This document shows positions 1 to 12,185 of a DNA stretch of 64,000 nt, piece after piece; position 1 is the stretch's first letter; each line of letters begins with the position of its first letter. The position numbers and the translations under genes are program-made. The notes beneath the pieces are model-generated. The model did no database searches. It saw only the letters and a program-made list of their open reading frames with translations, and was not told the origin of the DNA. Source of the stretch: Gnetum montanum. Lineage: Eukaryota > Streptophyta > Gnetopsida > Gnetales > Gnetaceae. The stretch lies in NCBI GenBank assembly GCA_015680685.1, contig MNCI01007622.1, positions 9,158 through 73,157 of the forward strand. Direction: 5' to 3'.

Positions 1-744
1 CCTTAAAAATTTCTTGTAATCAATCATTTCTTGTTTCATCCCCTTCCATGACAGCCATTTTATTGGCATTGTCGTTGATATTTTTCATCCTTTTTTATTC
101 CTCATGTTTGTCCATCTTATAGCTACCAGAGGTTCGCTCTTAGTCGTGGGGGCCTTGGCATAAATTTTTTTAATTTTTTCCATTTTACTAATTACCTAAC
201 CCCTACACCTTAAGTAGTTGCCGGTGATAAATCTTCGAACCAGTTTTTGCAATAACCACAACTTAGCCAATGTGCTTCATATTAAGGCAAGGTATAAACT
301 GCATTATGGATTATCTATCCTTGCTCATTTGTGACTGTGTTGTGTGTGCAAATGGCGATCATACAAATAATGGACTAGGCTTGGAGGAAGCACTTAGGAT
401 GGAATGGAACTGGAGCATTTACGAAAGGAGCAAGTTTGGTTGTATGGCTATGGATAAACAATGGAAGGCGCAATCTTAGCGTTGGTGGCAACACACCCCG
501 TCTTCTTTCTTTCTCTCTTTTTCTCTTCAAACTACCAAATAAAGGCTTGGATGTAATTTATGTATGAGTGTTTACCACAATGGTCATGAACACTAATGTT
601 GTAATATGCTTATTGATTCATTGATTGAGCACATTGATTTTATCATCCAATTCCACTGTCAGTTGTCAATTAGTCAATAATCCCATACCTTCCTAATATT
701 TTGTAAGAAACTCGAGGAAGAGTTTTCTTTCAATCGTGGGGGTA
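1..744 (+). mobile_element. Element A: 3' non-coding tail before its 3' LTR
   Basis: The stretch aligns by eye with the tails of elements C (12690-13419) and F (60470-61144), so it belongs to an Athila/Tat-like gypsy element whose gag-pol lies left of the window. It contains a PPT-like motif AGTCGTGGGGGCC at 142-154, a small conserved frame starting at 352, a hairpin at 567-594, and the true polypurine tract CGTGGGGGTA at 735-744 directly before the LTR. The host-like splice acceptor seen in F (GCAG before ATGG) reads GCAA here, so it is mutated. I see no pol or ORF3 sequence in it. Confidence 0.8.
352..479 (+). pseudogene. Small conserved frame in element A tail
   Basis: The frame opens with ATG at 352 and has one in-frame TAG at the ninth codon. 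It continues as a tryptophan- and arginine-rich peptide (WRKHLGWNG, then WLWINNGRR) related to frames at 13037 in C and 60774 in F. At the codon where A and C have TAG, F has TGG, so the stop looks like decay rather than the true end. No known family is recognised. It could be a remnant exon of a small accessory product, or simply conserved RNA sequence that happens to stay open. Confidence 0.35.
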
Positions 745-1717
745 TGATGAGAGTGGTTACTCTAGCAGTTATTCTAATTATTAGAGTAGGTACTCTAGCA
801 GTTACTCTAGTATTTACTCTAATTACTTGAGTGGTTACTCTAGTGGTTACTCTAGCAGTTATTCTAATTATTAGAGTGGTTACTCTAGCAGTTACTTTAG
901 TAGTTATTCTAATTATTAGAGCGGTTACTCTAATTATTAGAGTAGTTGCTCCCAAGTCTATAAATATAGTGCCTAGGTGCAAAATTGGAAGAAGTATTTT
1001 AGTAGTTAAGTAGTGAAACTCTTGTAGTCTATTTGAAAGTTAGAGTATTTTCCAAGTGCCCATGACAGGAGGCCTAAGTGTGGATGAATCTTTATTCAAG
1101 CATTGTGTACCTGATCACACCTTGTGTATGAAAATCAAGACAAGCTCTTTGATTAATCCTTGCAACACCTGATATTTTTTTTCTTACGCATTTCTTTTAT
1201 TTTATTTTCATATGCATTTATTTTATTTTGTGCACTTTACATTTTTTTTATTAGCACAGAAACTCATTTTGATCAATTAAGAAAATCTTTAAATTACACA
1301 AGCACGACCACTTTGAGCATGCGTGTAATGCTTGGTAACCCAGTAACGATTAGTGTTTGGTAATCCCAATAGTGTTGCACTAGTTCAGAATGTGTACAAC
1401 AAGTGGGAACGAATGCTAGTGTTAGGATTAGTTAGAACTTAGTTAATGAGTAGTTAAGTTAAATTAGTCACTTAGTTACCTCTCTCCTTCCCTACTAGCA
1501 TAGGACATAAAAATATAAAAGCTATAAAAATCATATGCCTCAAGCTTAGTTAACCATCCAATCGTGACATATAGGTAAGCTTGGGAAGACAATGATCAAC
1601 CAACCCATTCTTGTTCTACAAGGGTGCATAAGCACTTCGTCCTTGGAATTCAACCAGATCATGCATGAAACACTTCTATTCATATGGTTGAGCATAGGGG
1701 TACCTCATTACTCATTA
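745..1717 (+). repeat. 3' LTR of element A
   Basis: The LTR starts TGATGAG just after the purine tract CGTGGGGGTA. It ends CTCATTA, where sister LTRs end CTCATCA, so the terminal CA has become TA. The TATA box TATAAATA is at 959-966. The U5 part carries the repeated TTGGTAAYCC motifs shared with all LTRs of this family. The flank at 1718 is copia sequence, so A inserted into the minus-strand copia element. The left LTR and the left target-site copy are outside the window. Confidence 0.85.
752..952 (+). repeat. U3 array of short tandem and palindromic units in LTR A
   Basis: About 200 bp are built from variants of GTTACTCTAGCAG and the palindrome TCTAATTATTAGA, repeated several times up to just before the TATA box. 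It occupies the place where other LTRs of the family carry GATATC or GAGGCCTC palindromes. The Thr/Ile/Val-rich open frames on both strands are by-products of this repeat and are not genes. Confidence 0.8.
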
Positions 1718-2625
1718 GTGGTGGTGATGATGAAGTAGTGTCACCCTACATCTCTGAGCTATGGAGATATGTAGAATCTAGTGTAGATACTAATCCAATC
1801 TCAAACTCCACCTATGTGTTTAACTTTTATTGATTTAAATCACAAGAATCTCTAGAAGGAAAGTCATGAGGCATAGCAGTTTCATCAAAAATAATATTTC
1901 TACTAATTATGACTTTATTTGTTTCTAGATACCATAGCTTATATCCATTAACAACAAACTTATAACCAAGAAAGATACACTTTCTAGATCTAGGTTCTAA
2001 CTTTCCATTATAAACATGAGCATATGCAGGACATCCAAATATATTCAAATTAGAATAATTAATAAGGGTACTAGACCATACCTCTTTTGGAGTCTTTTTG
2101 TCAATAGTAGTTAAGCTAGAGTGATTAATAAGAAAATAAGCTGTAGTAGTAACTTCAGCTCAAAATGACTTAGGTAAACCAAAGTTGGAAAGCATACAAC
2201 GTACGTTCTTCATCAAAGTCTTGTTCATTCGCTCTACCACACCATTTTGTTGTGGAGTACTAGGAATTGTTAGGTGCCTCAAAATTCCTTCTATCTTGTA
2301 GAAAGCATTAAACTCATTAGAAAAAAACTCCAAGCCATTATCAGTGTGAAGATGCTTTATCTGCTTCTCAATCATAGTATTTCATTGCTTAAATGTCGCA
2401 AACACATCACTCTTTTGCTTCAATAAGAACACCAAAATTTTTTTGGAGAAGTCATCAATGATGATTAACATATAGCTAGCACCAAATTTAGAAAGCATCC
2501 TAGATGATCCCTAGAGATCAAAATGTATATAATCAAGTTTCCCCTTTGTGTTATGAATGCCTTTGCTAAAACTAACTCTCTTATGCTTTCGAAAAATGCA
2601 ATGCTCATAGAACTCAAATTTACTC
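1718..2625 (-). pseudogene. Ty1/copia integrase remnant
   Basis: Read on the minus strand, this encodes copia integrase. It starts near the zinc-binding region (FYEHCIFRKHKRVSF). Next comes the catalytic core, with a DDFSKK-type motif and HTDNGLEFFSNEF, then TPQQNGVVERMNKTL carrying the catalytic Glu, then FGCPAYAHVYNGKLEPRSRK and KVIISRNIIFDET from the integrase C-terminal part. Stops interrupt it at about 2515 and 2385. Its gag-protease half is found at 34924-36197. The two halves are separated by the insertion of gypsy element B and by a deletion of roughly 35 codons between protease and integrase. Reverse transcriptase would lie left of the window, beyond element A. Confidence 0.9.
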
Positions 2626-2639
2626 AGTCATACTCACTT

Positions 2640-3045
2640 GCAATTAGTCATACTCATTTTGCTTAATGACAAGAATAGTAAAGAGCAATAAATGATAATA
2701 TTAAACAAGGAAAATAGTAAACATGAAGTAATTAAAAGAAATAATAAAGCTAAGCAGATGCTGCAATGATGGAAGTAATCTCGATCTTTATTGTCAAACA
2801 TGTAACATCTCTAAGTATGTCACCCTCAAATATGGATGTTGTACAATCTGTTAACATCACACTATGAGCATGCACGGCAAACTAAAAAAATTGGAATCTA
2901 AAATCTATTTGAATCTATCTATATCCCAACCGTGCATCCAAGTGTGGTATTTATAAGATAACATAGAAAAGATGATATTGGATCCTCGACATCAGATGTT
3001 GTGCCTTGATATCAGATACCCAACATCATGGAACATGACTCATCA
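2640..3045 (-). repeat. Truncated 3' LTR of element B
   Basis: It matches the U3-R part of B's 5' LTR (34604-34923), including the run from CATTTTGCTTAATGACAAG to TGACTCATCA. About 436 bp at the U5 end are missing, so the LTR now stops abruptly against copia integrase sequence. The right edge TGACTCATCA is followed by TACCCCGACGATTGAAT at 3046-3062, the reverse complement of the family polypurine tract. Confidence 0.8.
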
Positions 3046-3500
3046 TACCCCGACGATTGAATGGAAACTTATCCTTGAGTTAAACAAAATGAGGAATAAA
3101 TTCTTTACAAAATACTGGAAAGCTATGGGATTATTGATTGACTCAAATGAACACACCACTTGACTCTTTTATTTCAATGATGTTTTACAAAGAATGGACA
3201 CATCATGAAAAAACAACAAAACAACAAAATTGGAAAAGCTCATGTAGTTCCCAAAGTGATGGCTCTTCCATGGGCTACTTCCCCTTATCATCAAGCTTCT
3301 AGAATTTATAGTGATTCAAGAGTGTCTACAAATTTTCCTCCTTTGTTCTTGGATCATGTACTATCTAGGCTAATGAGCTTATATGTGTTGGAATTGATAC
3401 ATCCCATGGACATAGTAGTTGTGGGAACATCTTATTTGCTTTCACGTTCAATGCCGCAAACTAACGTCATTCCTCCTTGAAAGCTTTGGCCTTTTCTTTT
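3046..3500 (-). pseudogene. Element B: end of ORF3 and 3' UTR
   Basis: On the minus strand the first 200 bases (3500 downward) continue ORF3 after the C insertion. They encode a PCPWDV..P.HI...VHDPR motif that matches the C-terminal motif of ORF3 in element E (about 32240-32320). Stops and frame changes are present. Toward 3046 comes a 3' UTR ending in the polypurine tract, with an extra stretch of about 25 bp compared with C and F. Plus-strand frames here (3205-3480, 3419-3619) have no family match and are taken as accidental. Confidence 0.65.
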
Positions 3501-4356
3501 TGATGGACCGCGATATCAGGTACACAATATTGCATCCACAATATTGGGTACAAAATATTGAGCCTTTCAAGCAATATCGAGCATTTGATATTGGGGCCTA
3601 TCTTGTCGCCTATAAATAAGAGTGGGTACACTTGGTTTGAGTAGTTTTTGTTGAGTAGTTTGTTAATTAGTCTTAGCCCCTTACTCGAACTCTTGCCTTT
3701 TCTCCCTCTCAGAGTTAGAATTATTTTTGTGTGCTTGTAGTAAGAGTCATAAAGTGAATGGATCCTCATTCAAGCATTGTGTACCTGAGCACACCTTGTG
3801 TACTGCAATAAAGACAAACTTTGTAATAAATCTTGCAGCATCTAGAATAGATTAATTAATGTTAATTGTAGTTATTTAATACTTTCCTTAGTTAATTAAT
3901 GTTCTCTCTCTCACCCTATAACTCTCATAAGTAAGCACACTTAGTACGATTACTTTGAGCATGTGTGTAACGCTTGGTAACCCAGTAACGATTAGCATTT
4001 GGTAATCCTAGCAGTGTTGCACTGGTTCAGGATGTGTATGGAAAGTGAGAATGGATGCTGGTGTTAGGACTAGTTAAAGCATAGTTGAGTAGTTAAATTA
4101 AAATAGTTACTTAGTTATCTCTCTCCTCCCTTTTTAGCACCAGGCCATAAAACATCAAAATATATAAAAATCATATACCTCAAGTTTACTTAACCATACA
4201 ATCGTGCTATACAAGTAAGCTTGGGAAGACAACGATTAACTAACCCATCCTTGTTTTACAAAATCACATAAGCACTTAGTCCTTGGAATTCAACCGGATC
4301 ATGCATGGACACTTGTATTCGTATGGTTGAGCATAGGGATACCTTACCACTCATCA
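3501..4356 (+). repeat. 5' LTR of element C
   Basis: 856 bp, TGATGG to CTCATCA. U3 starts with several GATATC/AATATT palindrome units, then TATA box TATAAATA at 3611-3618 and polyadenylation signal AATAAA at 3807-3812. U5 has the paired motif GGTAACCCAGTAACG followed by GGTAATCC. Compared with the 3' LTR, most differences lie in the palindrome zone. Confidence 0.93.
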
Positions 4357-4357
4357 T

Positions 4358-4375
4358 TGGCACCGTTGCCAAGGA
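4358..4375 (+). promoter_or_regulatory. Primer binding site, tRNA-Asp type (C)
   Basis: TGGCACCGTTGCCAAGGA directly follows the LTR. Plant tRNA-Asp(GUC) ends in CCCCGGCAACGGCGCCA, whose complement TGGCGCCGTTGCCGGGG matches with three differences. This PBS type is typical of Athila/Tat-like elements. Confidence 0.88.
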
Positions 4376-4497
4376 CTTTGTTGATTGTGCACTAATTAGA
4401 ACTTAGAAAATCTTTCTCATCATTGGAACGAACCCATAGGGTTGGTTACAAGGAAAAAATAATAATATATAATAAATTACACATTGAATAGACAATC

Positions 4498-6800
4498 ATG
4501 TCTCCTTCTTCGTACGAAAGTGTTTCACCATCTAGGTTTGATATAGGGAACAATCAGAGGCATAGTACACATGATAATTTTCCAATCCCTCGATAGTTTC
4601 ATTTGGTATACATTCATCTCGATGAGTATATACCAAACTTTACCTTTATTCTCCACTAGGATGAACAACTGTGTTGGTGTGATGTAGAAGGTAACATAGT
4701 GTTACCTCTCGATTGCTTCGTTCCAAGCATGCTTCTTTGTGATCTCACTCAAATTGCTATGCAACACTTACAGGCAGAGTACATTTTGCATGATCATGAC
4801 TCGAGAGAGTATCGATCCATAGAGGCATAATGTCAAAGGGATTTACAATAGGAGAGACATTATGAATCCATGAAGGGAAAGTTGTCACAGAATGTCCCAC
4901 ATGTCCTAAGTGAAAATGAGGTTGGTGAACCTACCTTAAGCAGTTGCCCACCCAATGATGTTCCTCCCATTGACTTTGGTCAAGGGGTTGTGTATCAGAA
5001 TCTTCACTCAACTATCCATAACTCAGATTCTAGTACCAATAGACACAAAGGATCTGAAAAAGGAATACGAACACATGACAAAGATGGACATTCTGATCGT
5101 AACTACGATTGAGGCTATGACCACCGAAGAGAAGGTAATAGACACCATCATGGTGATGGTCCTCTTTCTTCTCCACCTTCATCATCTCCTTCACCCTCTC
5201 CTTCAGGATCTAGATGCAGTTACAAAGAAAAAGACCATGAGCATAAGGGGAGGTGAAACGAGAGTCATAGACATAATAGTTAGAAAAGGGGATGAGGGCA
5301 CTCTAGAGAATCATAGCATAGAAGAAGGGAGAGTAGGAAACAAGATAGGCATCATAGACATCACAAACGGGACAATCATGATGAACCCCTACTCACTACT
5401 CAAAGTATGCTAGACATAACTAAGGCTATTAGAATCCCAACAAGGCACCAAAAAGATAGTAGGATCAAGAGATTAGACATGAATAACATCCCACAATTTG
5501 AATGGGGATACAATGTTGATCCTCAAAACCATCTACAAGCATTCCATGATGCATGTGCCTTACAAAACATAGAAAATGAATGGAAAAAACTAAATTTACT
5601 TGCACAAACACTAGTCAAAGAAGCGAAGAGCTGGTACTAGTCCTTAAAATTGAAATCCATTTGTAGGTGGAGTACCATGTTAGAATTGTTCAACGATAAG
5701 TACCAAACATACTCCCGAGTGTCCAACCTATGAAAGAAAATCCAAGGATGGAAACAAGGAGGGCATGAACCCTTGGATGCTGCCATGGGCCGATATTATG
5801 TACTATTACATTATTGTCATGACCATGGTTATTCGCAGAGGGATTAACTACGCCATCTCATAGATGGGCTTAGGCATGAAAGATGAAGAACCCTTGGGAC
5901 GTATGCCCAAGGAAGGCTATCTGAGCTTAGGACCCATCAAGTACAAAGATTATTGTAGCAAGTTGCTAAAGAGGAAGATGAGCTAAGAAAAAGAGAGAGT
6001 GCAAAGGAATATAACAGAGATCCTTCCCTCCAAAAGAAGGGAGTAAGATTTTGTGAGGATAAAGAAGAGTAACCACTCAAAGAGATGGTGAATAGGAAAA
6101 CTTTGCGTATTCAAAATTTGGCATCAGAAGTATTGGCAAAGGTAGACCAAATGTGGGACTCCCTCAATAATAGATTTCAAACCATTCTCAAAATAGTAAA
6201 GGAGTCTAGAGAGCAAGGTAGTGAATGGAAAAAGAGAAAAAAGAGAGAAGCGGAATATGCATGCAACAAGGGTAAGGGAAAAGTTGCCATCATCAAAGAG
6301 GTTGTGGATTTGGATATAGACAATGATAGTGGATGCGAGATATGCTAATACGACCATCCTAAGGGATGTTGCCCTATAATCTCACATCTGCAGGAGTCTA
6401 GGATGTATGCACTCAACCCACAATTCAACAAAAGGCAAACACCCCAAAGGTTACCTTATCCCCAAGGTAACCCAAGACAGTTCCACCAACCCTTAACATA
6501 TTATCCATGTGGAACTTCACCACAACCAATTGAGCAGTATCAATGGTGGCAACACCCATGATCATGGGGAATGCCACCACCACGACAATAGTATCCTTAC
6601 CATTAACTTGACCCGTATGGATATTATGTGTAGCAGCTAGTCTCTCCATGTGACTCTAGTGGTCATGTCACCCCTCAACCTCACTACCAAACACATGATT
6701 ATTATAGGACTCCTTCTTCTAAGGGTGATGTTCCACAAACATACCATCCTGCTCATCTGGTTGCATCTCTTCCACCCTTAACTCCATTACCACTTGCTCC
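4498..6800 (+). pseudogene. Element C gag (decayed)
   Basis: It starts at ATG 4498, 122 bases after the PBS. An N-terminal block contains YIPNFTFILH (about 4640-4680), shared with E and F. A histidine/serine/arginine-rich linker follows, then the capsid domain at about 5450-5960 (RLDMNNIPQFEWGYN, then WSTMLELFNDKYQTYSRVSNL), a lysine-rich region at 6085-6300, and a short knuckle CEIC.YDHPKGCC at 6334-6372. That knuckle has spacing CX2CX3HX3C, tighter than the usual CX2CX4HX4C. A Pro/Gln/Tyr-rich tail leads into pol. Stops at 4596, 5638, 6070 and 6346 among others, plus frameshifts, break it. Confidence 0.85.
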
Positions 6801-9800
6801 AGCCATGCAGGGTGAGCTCCTTGCCCAGCTGCAACAACGCAATGTTACAAGGGCTATTAATTCTTACCCTACTGTTGGTCCAAATAGTCACACAAAGAAG
6901 AGACCTTTCTTTAGAGCCAATAGTCCAACCAAGTCCTTACAATCACAAGTGGCTAATTCTTCAAACACCTCATCAGCAATTGAAACTTCAGAACTCCCTT
7001 CAACCCAAAGGCCACATTCAACGCATACAATCATGTTAAATCATGTCGTCACTGATTGGATAAAAGCTGGTCATCTTACTAGGAAATTCTTTGATCCTGG
7101 GAGTCCTCTTATATATCTACATATTGTTGGGAATGAACTATGCAAAGCTCTTTTGGATTCAGGTTTCGGTGTCAACTTAATCTCTCAAGAAATGTACAAA
7201 GCTTGTAACCTACCTCCATTAGAAAAGAGTGACATTCATTTAGAGTTGGCCAACTAGTCCATCATTGTCCCATTAGGACTAGTGGAGGACATTATCACCA
7301 CTCTTTATGGATGGTCGTATCTAGCTAACTTCCTAGTGATTCAAGCAAACAATAGTAAGGGGGACTTCCCAATCATAATGCGAAGAGCATGGATAAGCAC
7401 AATTGATGTGTCCCTAGAAATCCATGATCTTTCCCTAGAAATATCAAAGGAAAATATATTTGGAAAGATCAAAAAGAAGAAAGTTCCATGCATCACATAC
7501 AGTGACACAAGGTGTAATTGTGTGCAGAAGTCATGGTTTGTACAATGTTTAACATTGCTTGCATGCAATTAGTGTGCACAAGTGACTAATATACAAAGAT
7601 GCCTATATGTAGCAGCCACAAGACAAGAAGGTACCCAGTGGCTGATAGCTAATCAAGAGAGTAGTTCAACTATATGCATGAAACCAACTGAGGGTTTGAC
7701 TTGCACTTACATCGATAGCATAGACACATTAGAGCAAGCCCATCACCAACTTTCAAGTCTTGAAATTGAAAATATCAACTGGGGGAAGTTGGAAATACCT
7801 GATAAGTTTAAGTAGGAGCCCCTTGAGTTAAAACCATTGCCCACCAGTATGGAAAACACGTTTCTCAAGAATGGAAAATTGGTAATTATTAATGCTAGGC
7901 TCACTCCTCAACAAAAAGAGAGACTGCCGAAAGTGATAAACAAATGGTCAAAAGCCTTTTCTTGGTCATATCCTGAATTAACCAAAATAGATGGTAGGAT
8001 ATGCCAACACAGAATTTACACCAATCCCTCCATTAAGCCTCGATGACAACCACAGAGGTGACTTAACCCAAAACTTAAGTAAGTGAAAGCTAGGTTCATA
8101 TATCCCATTGCTGATAGTGAATGGGTTAGTCCCTTAGTTATTATGCCTTAAAAGGGAGATAAATGGAGGGTGTGTATAGATTTTAGGCTACTAAATATGG
8201 TAACATTCAAGGACCACTTTCCACTTCCATTCGTTGACCAAGTCTTAGACTCCATTGAAGGGCATCGCTACTATAGTTTTTTGGATGGGTATAGTGCATA
8301 CAACCAAATTTAAATAACTATAGAAGACCAAGCCAAGACTATGTTCACCAGTCCTTGGGGAACATTTGCATATAAACAAATGCCATTTGGCTTATGCAAT
8401 GCCCCTACAACATCTCAACGATTAGTTCTAAGAATATTCTAGAAATAGATTGGAAATGGTGTGGAAGTCTTCATGGATGACTTCTCCACTTATGAAGAAA
8501 AATTTGATGAAGCCTTAGATTAGTTAGAGCAAGTACTAAAGCGGTGTGTAAAAACCAACTTAAGGATCAACTAGCAAAAAATCCATTTAATGGTCCAAGA
8601 AGGCATTGTATTAGGGCATAAGATTTCACAAATAGGGATAGAGGTAGACCCTGAAAAGATTAAAATCATCCAAGGAATCACTCAGCAACCTAAAATTGTA
8701 AAAGATATCTAGTCATTCCTTGGACACACTGGCTACTACAGACAATTTATTGAGAACTTTTCAAAGGTTGCAAAACCATTGGTTGAACTCACAAAAAAGG
8801 ACAAACCTTTCGAATGGACCAAGGAATGCAAACTAGCTTTCCAAACTTTAAAATAGAAGCTCATAGAAACACCCATTCTACAAGCTCCTAACTAGTCCAA
8901 GCCATTGCACATACTGACTGACGCATCCAACTATGCTTTAGGAGCCATACTTACACAATTAGATGACCAAAAACATCCTTATTACATTCACTATGTAAGT
9001 AGGAGTATTGCTGGTGCACAACTTAACTACACCACAACAGAGAAGGAATTAATGGCTATAGTATTTGCACTAGAAAAATTTAGGCACTATGTCTTGGGCT
9101 ATAAGGTATTCATGCATACAGATCATAGTGCAATAAGGTTCATAATGAATAAACCAATGATGAGCCCTCACATCATATGATGGCTCGTAATCTTACAAGA
9201 GTTTGATCTTATAATGATTGATCGTAAAGGCACTAAGAACATAGTTGCTAATCATTTATCTCAGTCACGATGAGACAACAAAGAGGATGAATATCCACTC
9301 TCTGATCATTTCCTTGATGAACTCCTCTTTGCAGGTGTAGTAACTAATTAATTAACCACAGAGACAAACTGGTATAATAGTATTCTCACCTATCTCCTTA
9401 CACAACAAACACCACAAGAGTTAGACATTAAAAAGAAATAATAGTTTCTTCACTATGCTAAGTATTTTATGGAGATCAATGGGCAACTTCATAAAGTATG
9501 CCCAATGGCTTGGTCCGATGGTGTGTTCTCGAGGTGGATCAATTATGAGTTCTCCAAGATGCTCATGAGGGTCCTTGTGGGGGTCATTACACTGGGAGAC
9601 AAACAACCATTAAAATCTTACTTGTAGGATATTATTGGCCTACATTGTTCTAGGATGTCCATCATTTCATCCAATCTTGTGAGTGATGTTAACATGATGG
9701 GGGAATGACTACTAGAATGGAGGGTCTGCAACAATGGATTTAACCTTTAGAATCCTTTGATATTTGGGGAATTGATTTTATGGGGCCTATTAAACCAATG

Positions 9801-10717
9801 TCCAATGGAAAAGCCTACATCGTTGTTGCCGTTGAGTACTTCACAAAATGGGCAAAAGAAGCTACCATTAAGGATTGTACATCATCTACAGCTACACGAT
9901 TTGTTCAACAACAAGTTGTAAATAGCTTTGGCATTTTGCACGCACTTATTTCAGACAATGGTACACACTTCACAGGTGCGAATTTTCAAAAATTAATGCA
10001 ATTCTTAGGGGTTGAGCATAAACTAACTACACCATACCACCCTCAAGAAAACGGTCAAGCCAAGGTCACCAATAGGGAGATTACAAAGATATTGACAAGA
10101 ACTATTAGCAAGTATAGGAGAGATTGGAGCACCAAACTAAATGATGCTCTTTTAGCATACTGCTCCACATGGAAACTCCCTATAGGCTACTCTCCCTATG
10201 AGTTAGTGTATGGTAAACTTCCAATGCTCCCTATTCAAGCAGAACTTTGTACACTATCCACAGCATGTGGTCTCAACCTTGATCTTGACCTAGCACAAAA
10301 AGAATGGCTAATGAACCTTAACTTGCTAGATGAGAATTAACTAGTTGCCCTGTCATCTAACAAATTGTACAAGGTTTTTAATAAACAACGTCATGACCTA
10401 AGGATTAGGAAAGTCAAATATCAACCAAGAGATAAGGTTCTCTATTGGAATCCCACACATGTGCCACAATGAACTAAATTTCAAATGTTGTGGGAAGGAC
10501 CCTATATCATTCATGCAACTTTTTCTTTAGGGGCCATGATGATTTACAAACCTCAGAGCCCAGACAAGAAACTATTGGTCAACATCCAACAAACCAAACC
10601 TTTCCATGAGCCTAGGATAGCTAGTACCAATGCTACCTTTGTTGGTGGACAACCTTGCTCCCTATTTTGGATTGCCTCCTACCACCTCAGTCATGGGGAA
10701 GACGATCACCAATGCTA
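6801..10717 (+). pseudogene. Element C pol: protease, RT, RNase H, integrase
   Basis: The aspartic protease keeps LLDSG (7150-7164) and the flap-like block to 7570. Reverse transcriptase runs about 8090-8650 with WRVCIDFRLLN, FLDGYSAYNQI and the catalytic FMDD at 8470-8481. RNase H covers about 8700-9280 with LTDASNYALGA (8908) and HTDHSAI (9115). Integrase covers about 9560-10717; its zinc-binding part is frameshifted, the first Asp in GIDFMG and second Asp in ISDNGTHF are kept, but the third residue is Lys in NGQAK (AAG at 10062). The C-terminal part has WEGPYIIH..F..GAM. Numerous TAG stops (for example 8313, 8443, 8856, 8895) rule out function. The domain order RT-RH-INT is that of Ty3/gypsy. 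Confidence 0.9.
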
Positions 10718-11372
10718 ACCATTCAAAGCCCTCAATTCCTTTTGTATTTTTTTTACACATTTTTCATATTTACTTATTTTTTTGTTTTACAACATCATTA
10801 CCATTTTTACTATTTCTTTGTTTGACTTACTTTCATTCGTCATATAATAAGTGCTCATGATGGTGGATTGTACTATAATAATGTTGATTGTTAATGTTTG
10901 GTTTTTACCTTTGATTTTCAATGTTGATATTAAGATATGGTTCTTTTGATAAAATAGGTAATGAGTCCATGCCGCCCATTCATCCATTCAACTCTGTGGT
11001 TTCCCTTGGTTTTGGAACTATATTGTCCCTTTTTCTAAATAAACTTATTAATGAATTGGTGGCTTGGTATTCTTCAAACTAAGGAAGGACTCAATGGTTG
11101 AAAAGGGTGTGACTTCAAGGGGATTCGATGCATATGTGCTAGCTATTCTCTTGGGTACTTGGATGCTTTTCATGGGTTTTCTATCATTCTGCCACTGATC
11201 AAATATCAGGAAGTTGAGTGAATAAAAATAAGTCTTTGCATGTTGTGGTTCTCACGTGAAAAAAAAAAGAGAAGAGAAAGAAAAAAACTAGTGAGAATTC
11301 AAAGCACACCCCTTAAACATAAAGAAATATGGACTACAAGCACTGGTTATGGCACTAGAAAGACATGTTACT

Positions 11373-12185
11373 TGATGAGTGGCGAGATACCCCTACACTC
11401 AACCATACGAATACGAGAATTTTCACGCGTGATCCGGTCGAACTCCGTAGATGGACTAGTTATGGCACCTAGATCGTTAACCTTAGGTCGCAGTTCACTA
11501 TCTTCCCACCTAGACTAGTATTATATTTGTCATGTATGGTTTAGTCCAGAGTGAGGTGTATGATATATTTCCTAATCTAAATGCTACTCCTGAAGGCAGT
11601 GGAAAATAATATTAACTAACCTAATCTAGGAGGAAAGGGTAAGAAATCTAATCCAGCCTAAGTGCAATGACAACCATTGATTATTTGTACACATCTTGGA
11701 CTTCGTGCATGACTACCACTGGGATTACCAAGCATAGATCCTAGGTACGCCACTGGGTTACCAAGTAGTTACACTTAAATGCTCATAATCAAGTTGTACT
11801 CATTCTGCGTTACTAGGAGATAAGGGTGAGAGAAAAGTAGTAAATAACAAATAAATAAATAAACAAAAAAGGGAATGCTTCAATGATGAAGTAATCTTGA
11901 TCTTTATTGTTGGTCATGTGAGCGTCCAAGTACGTCACACTCGAATAAAGAATGTCATACAATTAAATTCACCACACTGCGGGCAGACACGGGAAAATAA
12001 TCTATCTCTGGAGAGATCAAACTACCAGAGCTTCACTACTTCTACTCTAGGATGATAAACAAGGAAGATTCACTTCTTATTTATAGACATTGTGGTGGAC
12101 TGCAATATCGTGTATGCGATATCGCAGGGGAAGACGTGATATCAAGTACGTGATATCACGGCCCATGCTATATCGCATCCAATCA
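11373..12185 (-). repeat. Solo LTR D
   Basis: An 813-bp minus-strand LTR: on the plus strand it runs from TGATGAGTGGCGAG to CCAATCA. It has a TATA box (complement at 12078-12085) and GATATC palindrome units at 12100-12175. It is flanked by TTACT (11368-11372) and TTACC (12186-12190), a 4/5 match expected for an old target-site duplication. There is no internal sequence, so it is a solo LTR made by LTR-LTR recombination. The interrupted tail of C rejoins cleanly when compared with E at 28310 and F at 59955. Confidence 0.9.

Noticed and set aside
674-1013. Overlapping open frames on both strands with Thr/Val/Ile repeats
   Set aside because: They are translations of the palindromic tandem array in the U3 of LTR A; the peptide repeat just mirrors the DNA repeat.
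3205-3619. Plus-strand frames between LTR B and LTR C
   Set aside because: The minus strand here matches the ORF3 C-terminus and 3' UTR of element E, and the second frame runs into the LTR of C.
9830-9860. Reading the Glu in VEYFTKW of element C integrase as a lost catalytic Asp
   Set aside because: The first catalytic Asp of Ty3/gypsy integrase is in GIDFMG, which C keeps. The VDY Asp is not one of the three metal-binding residues.
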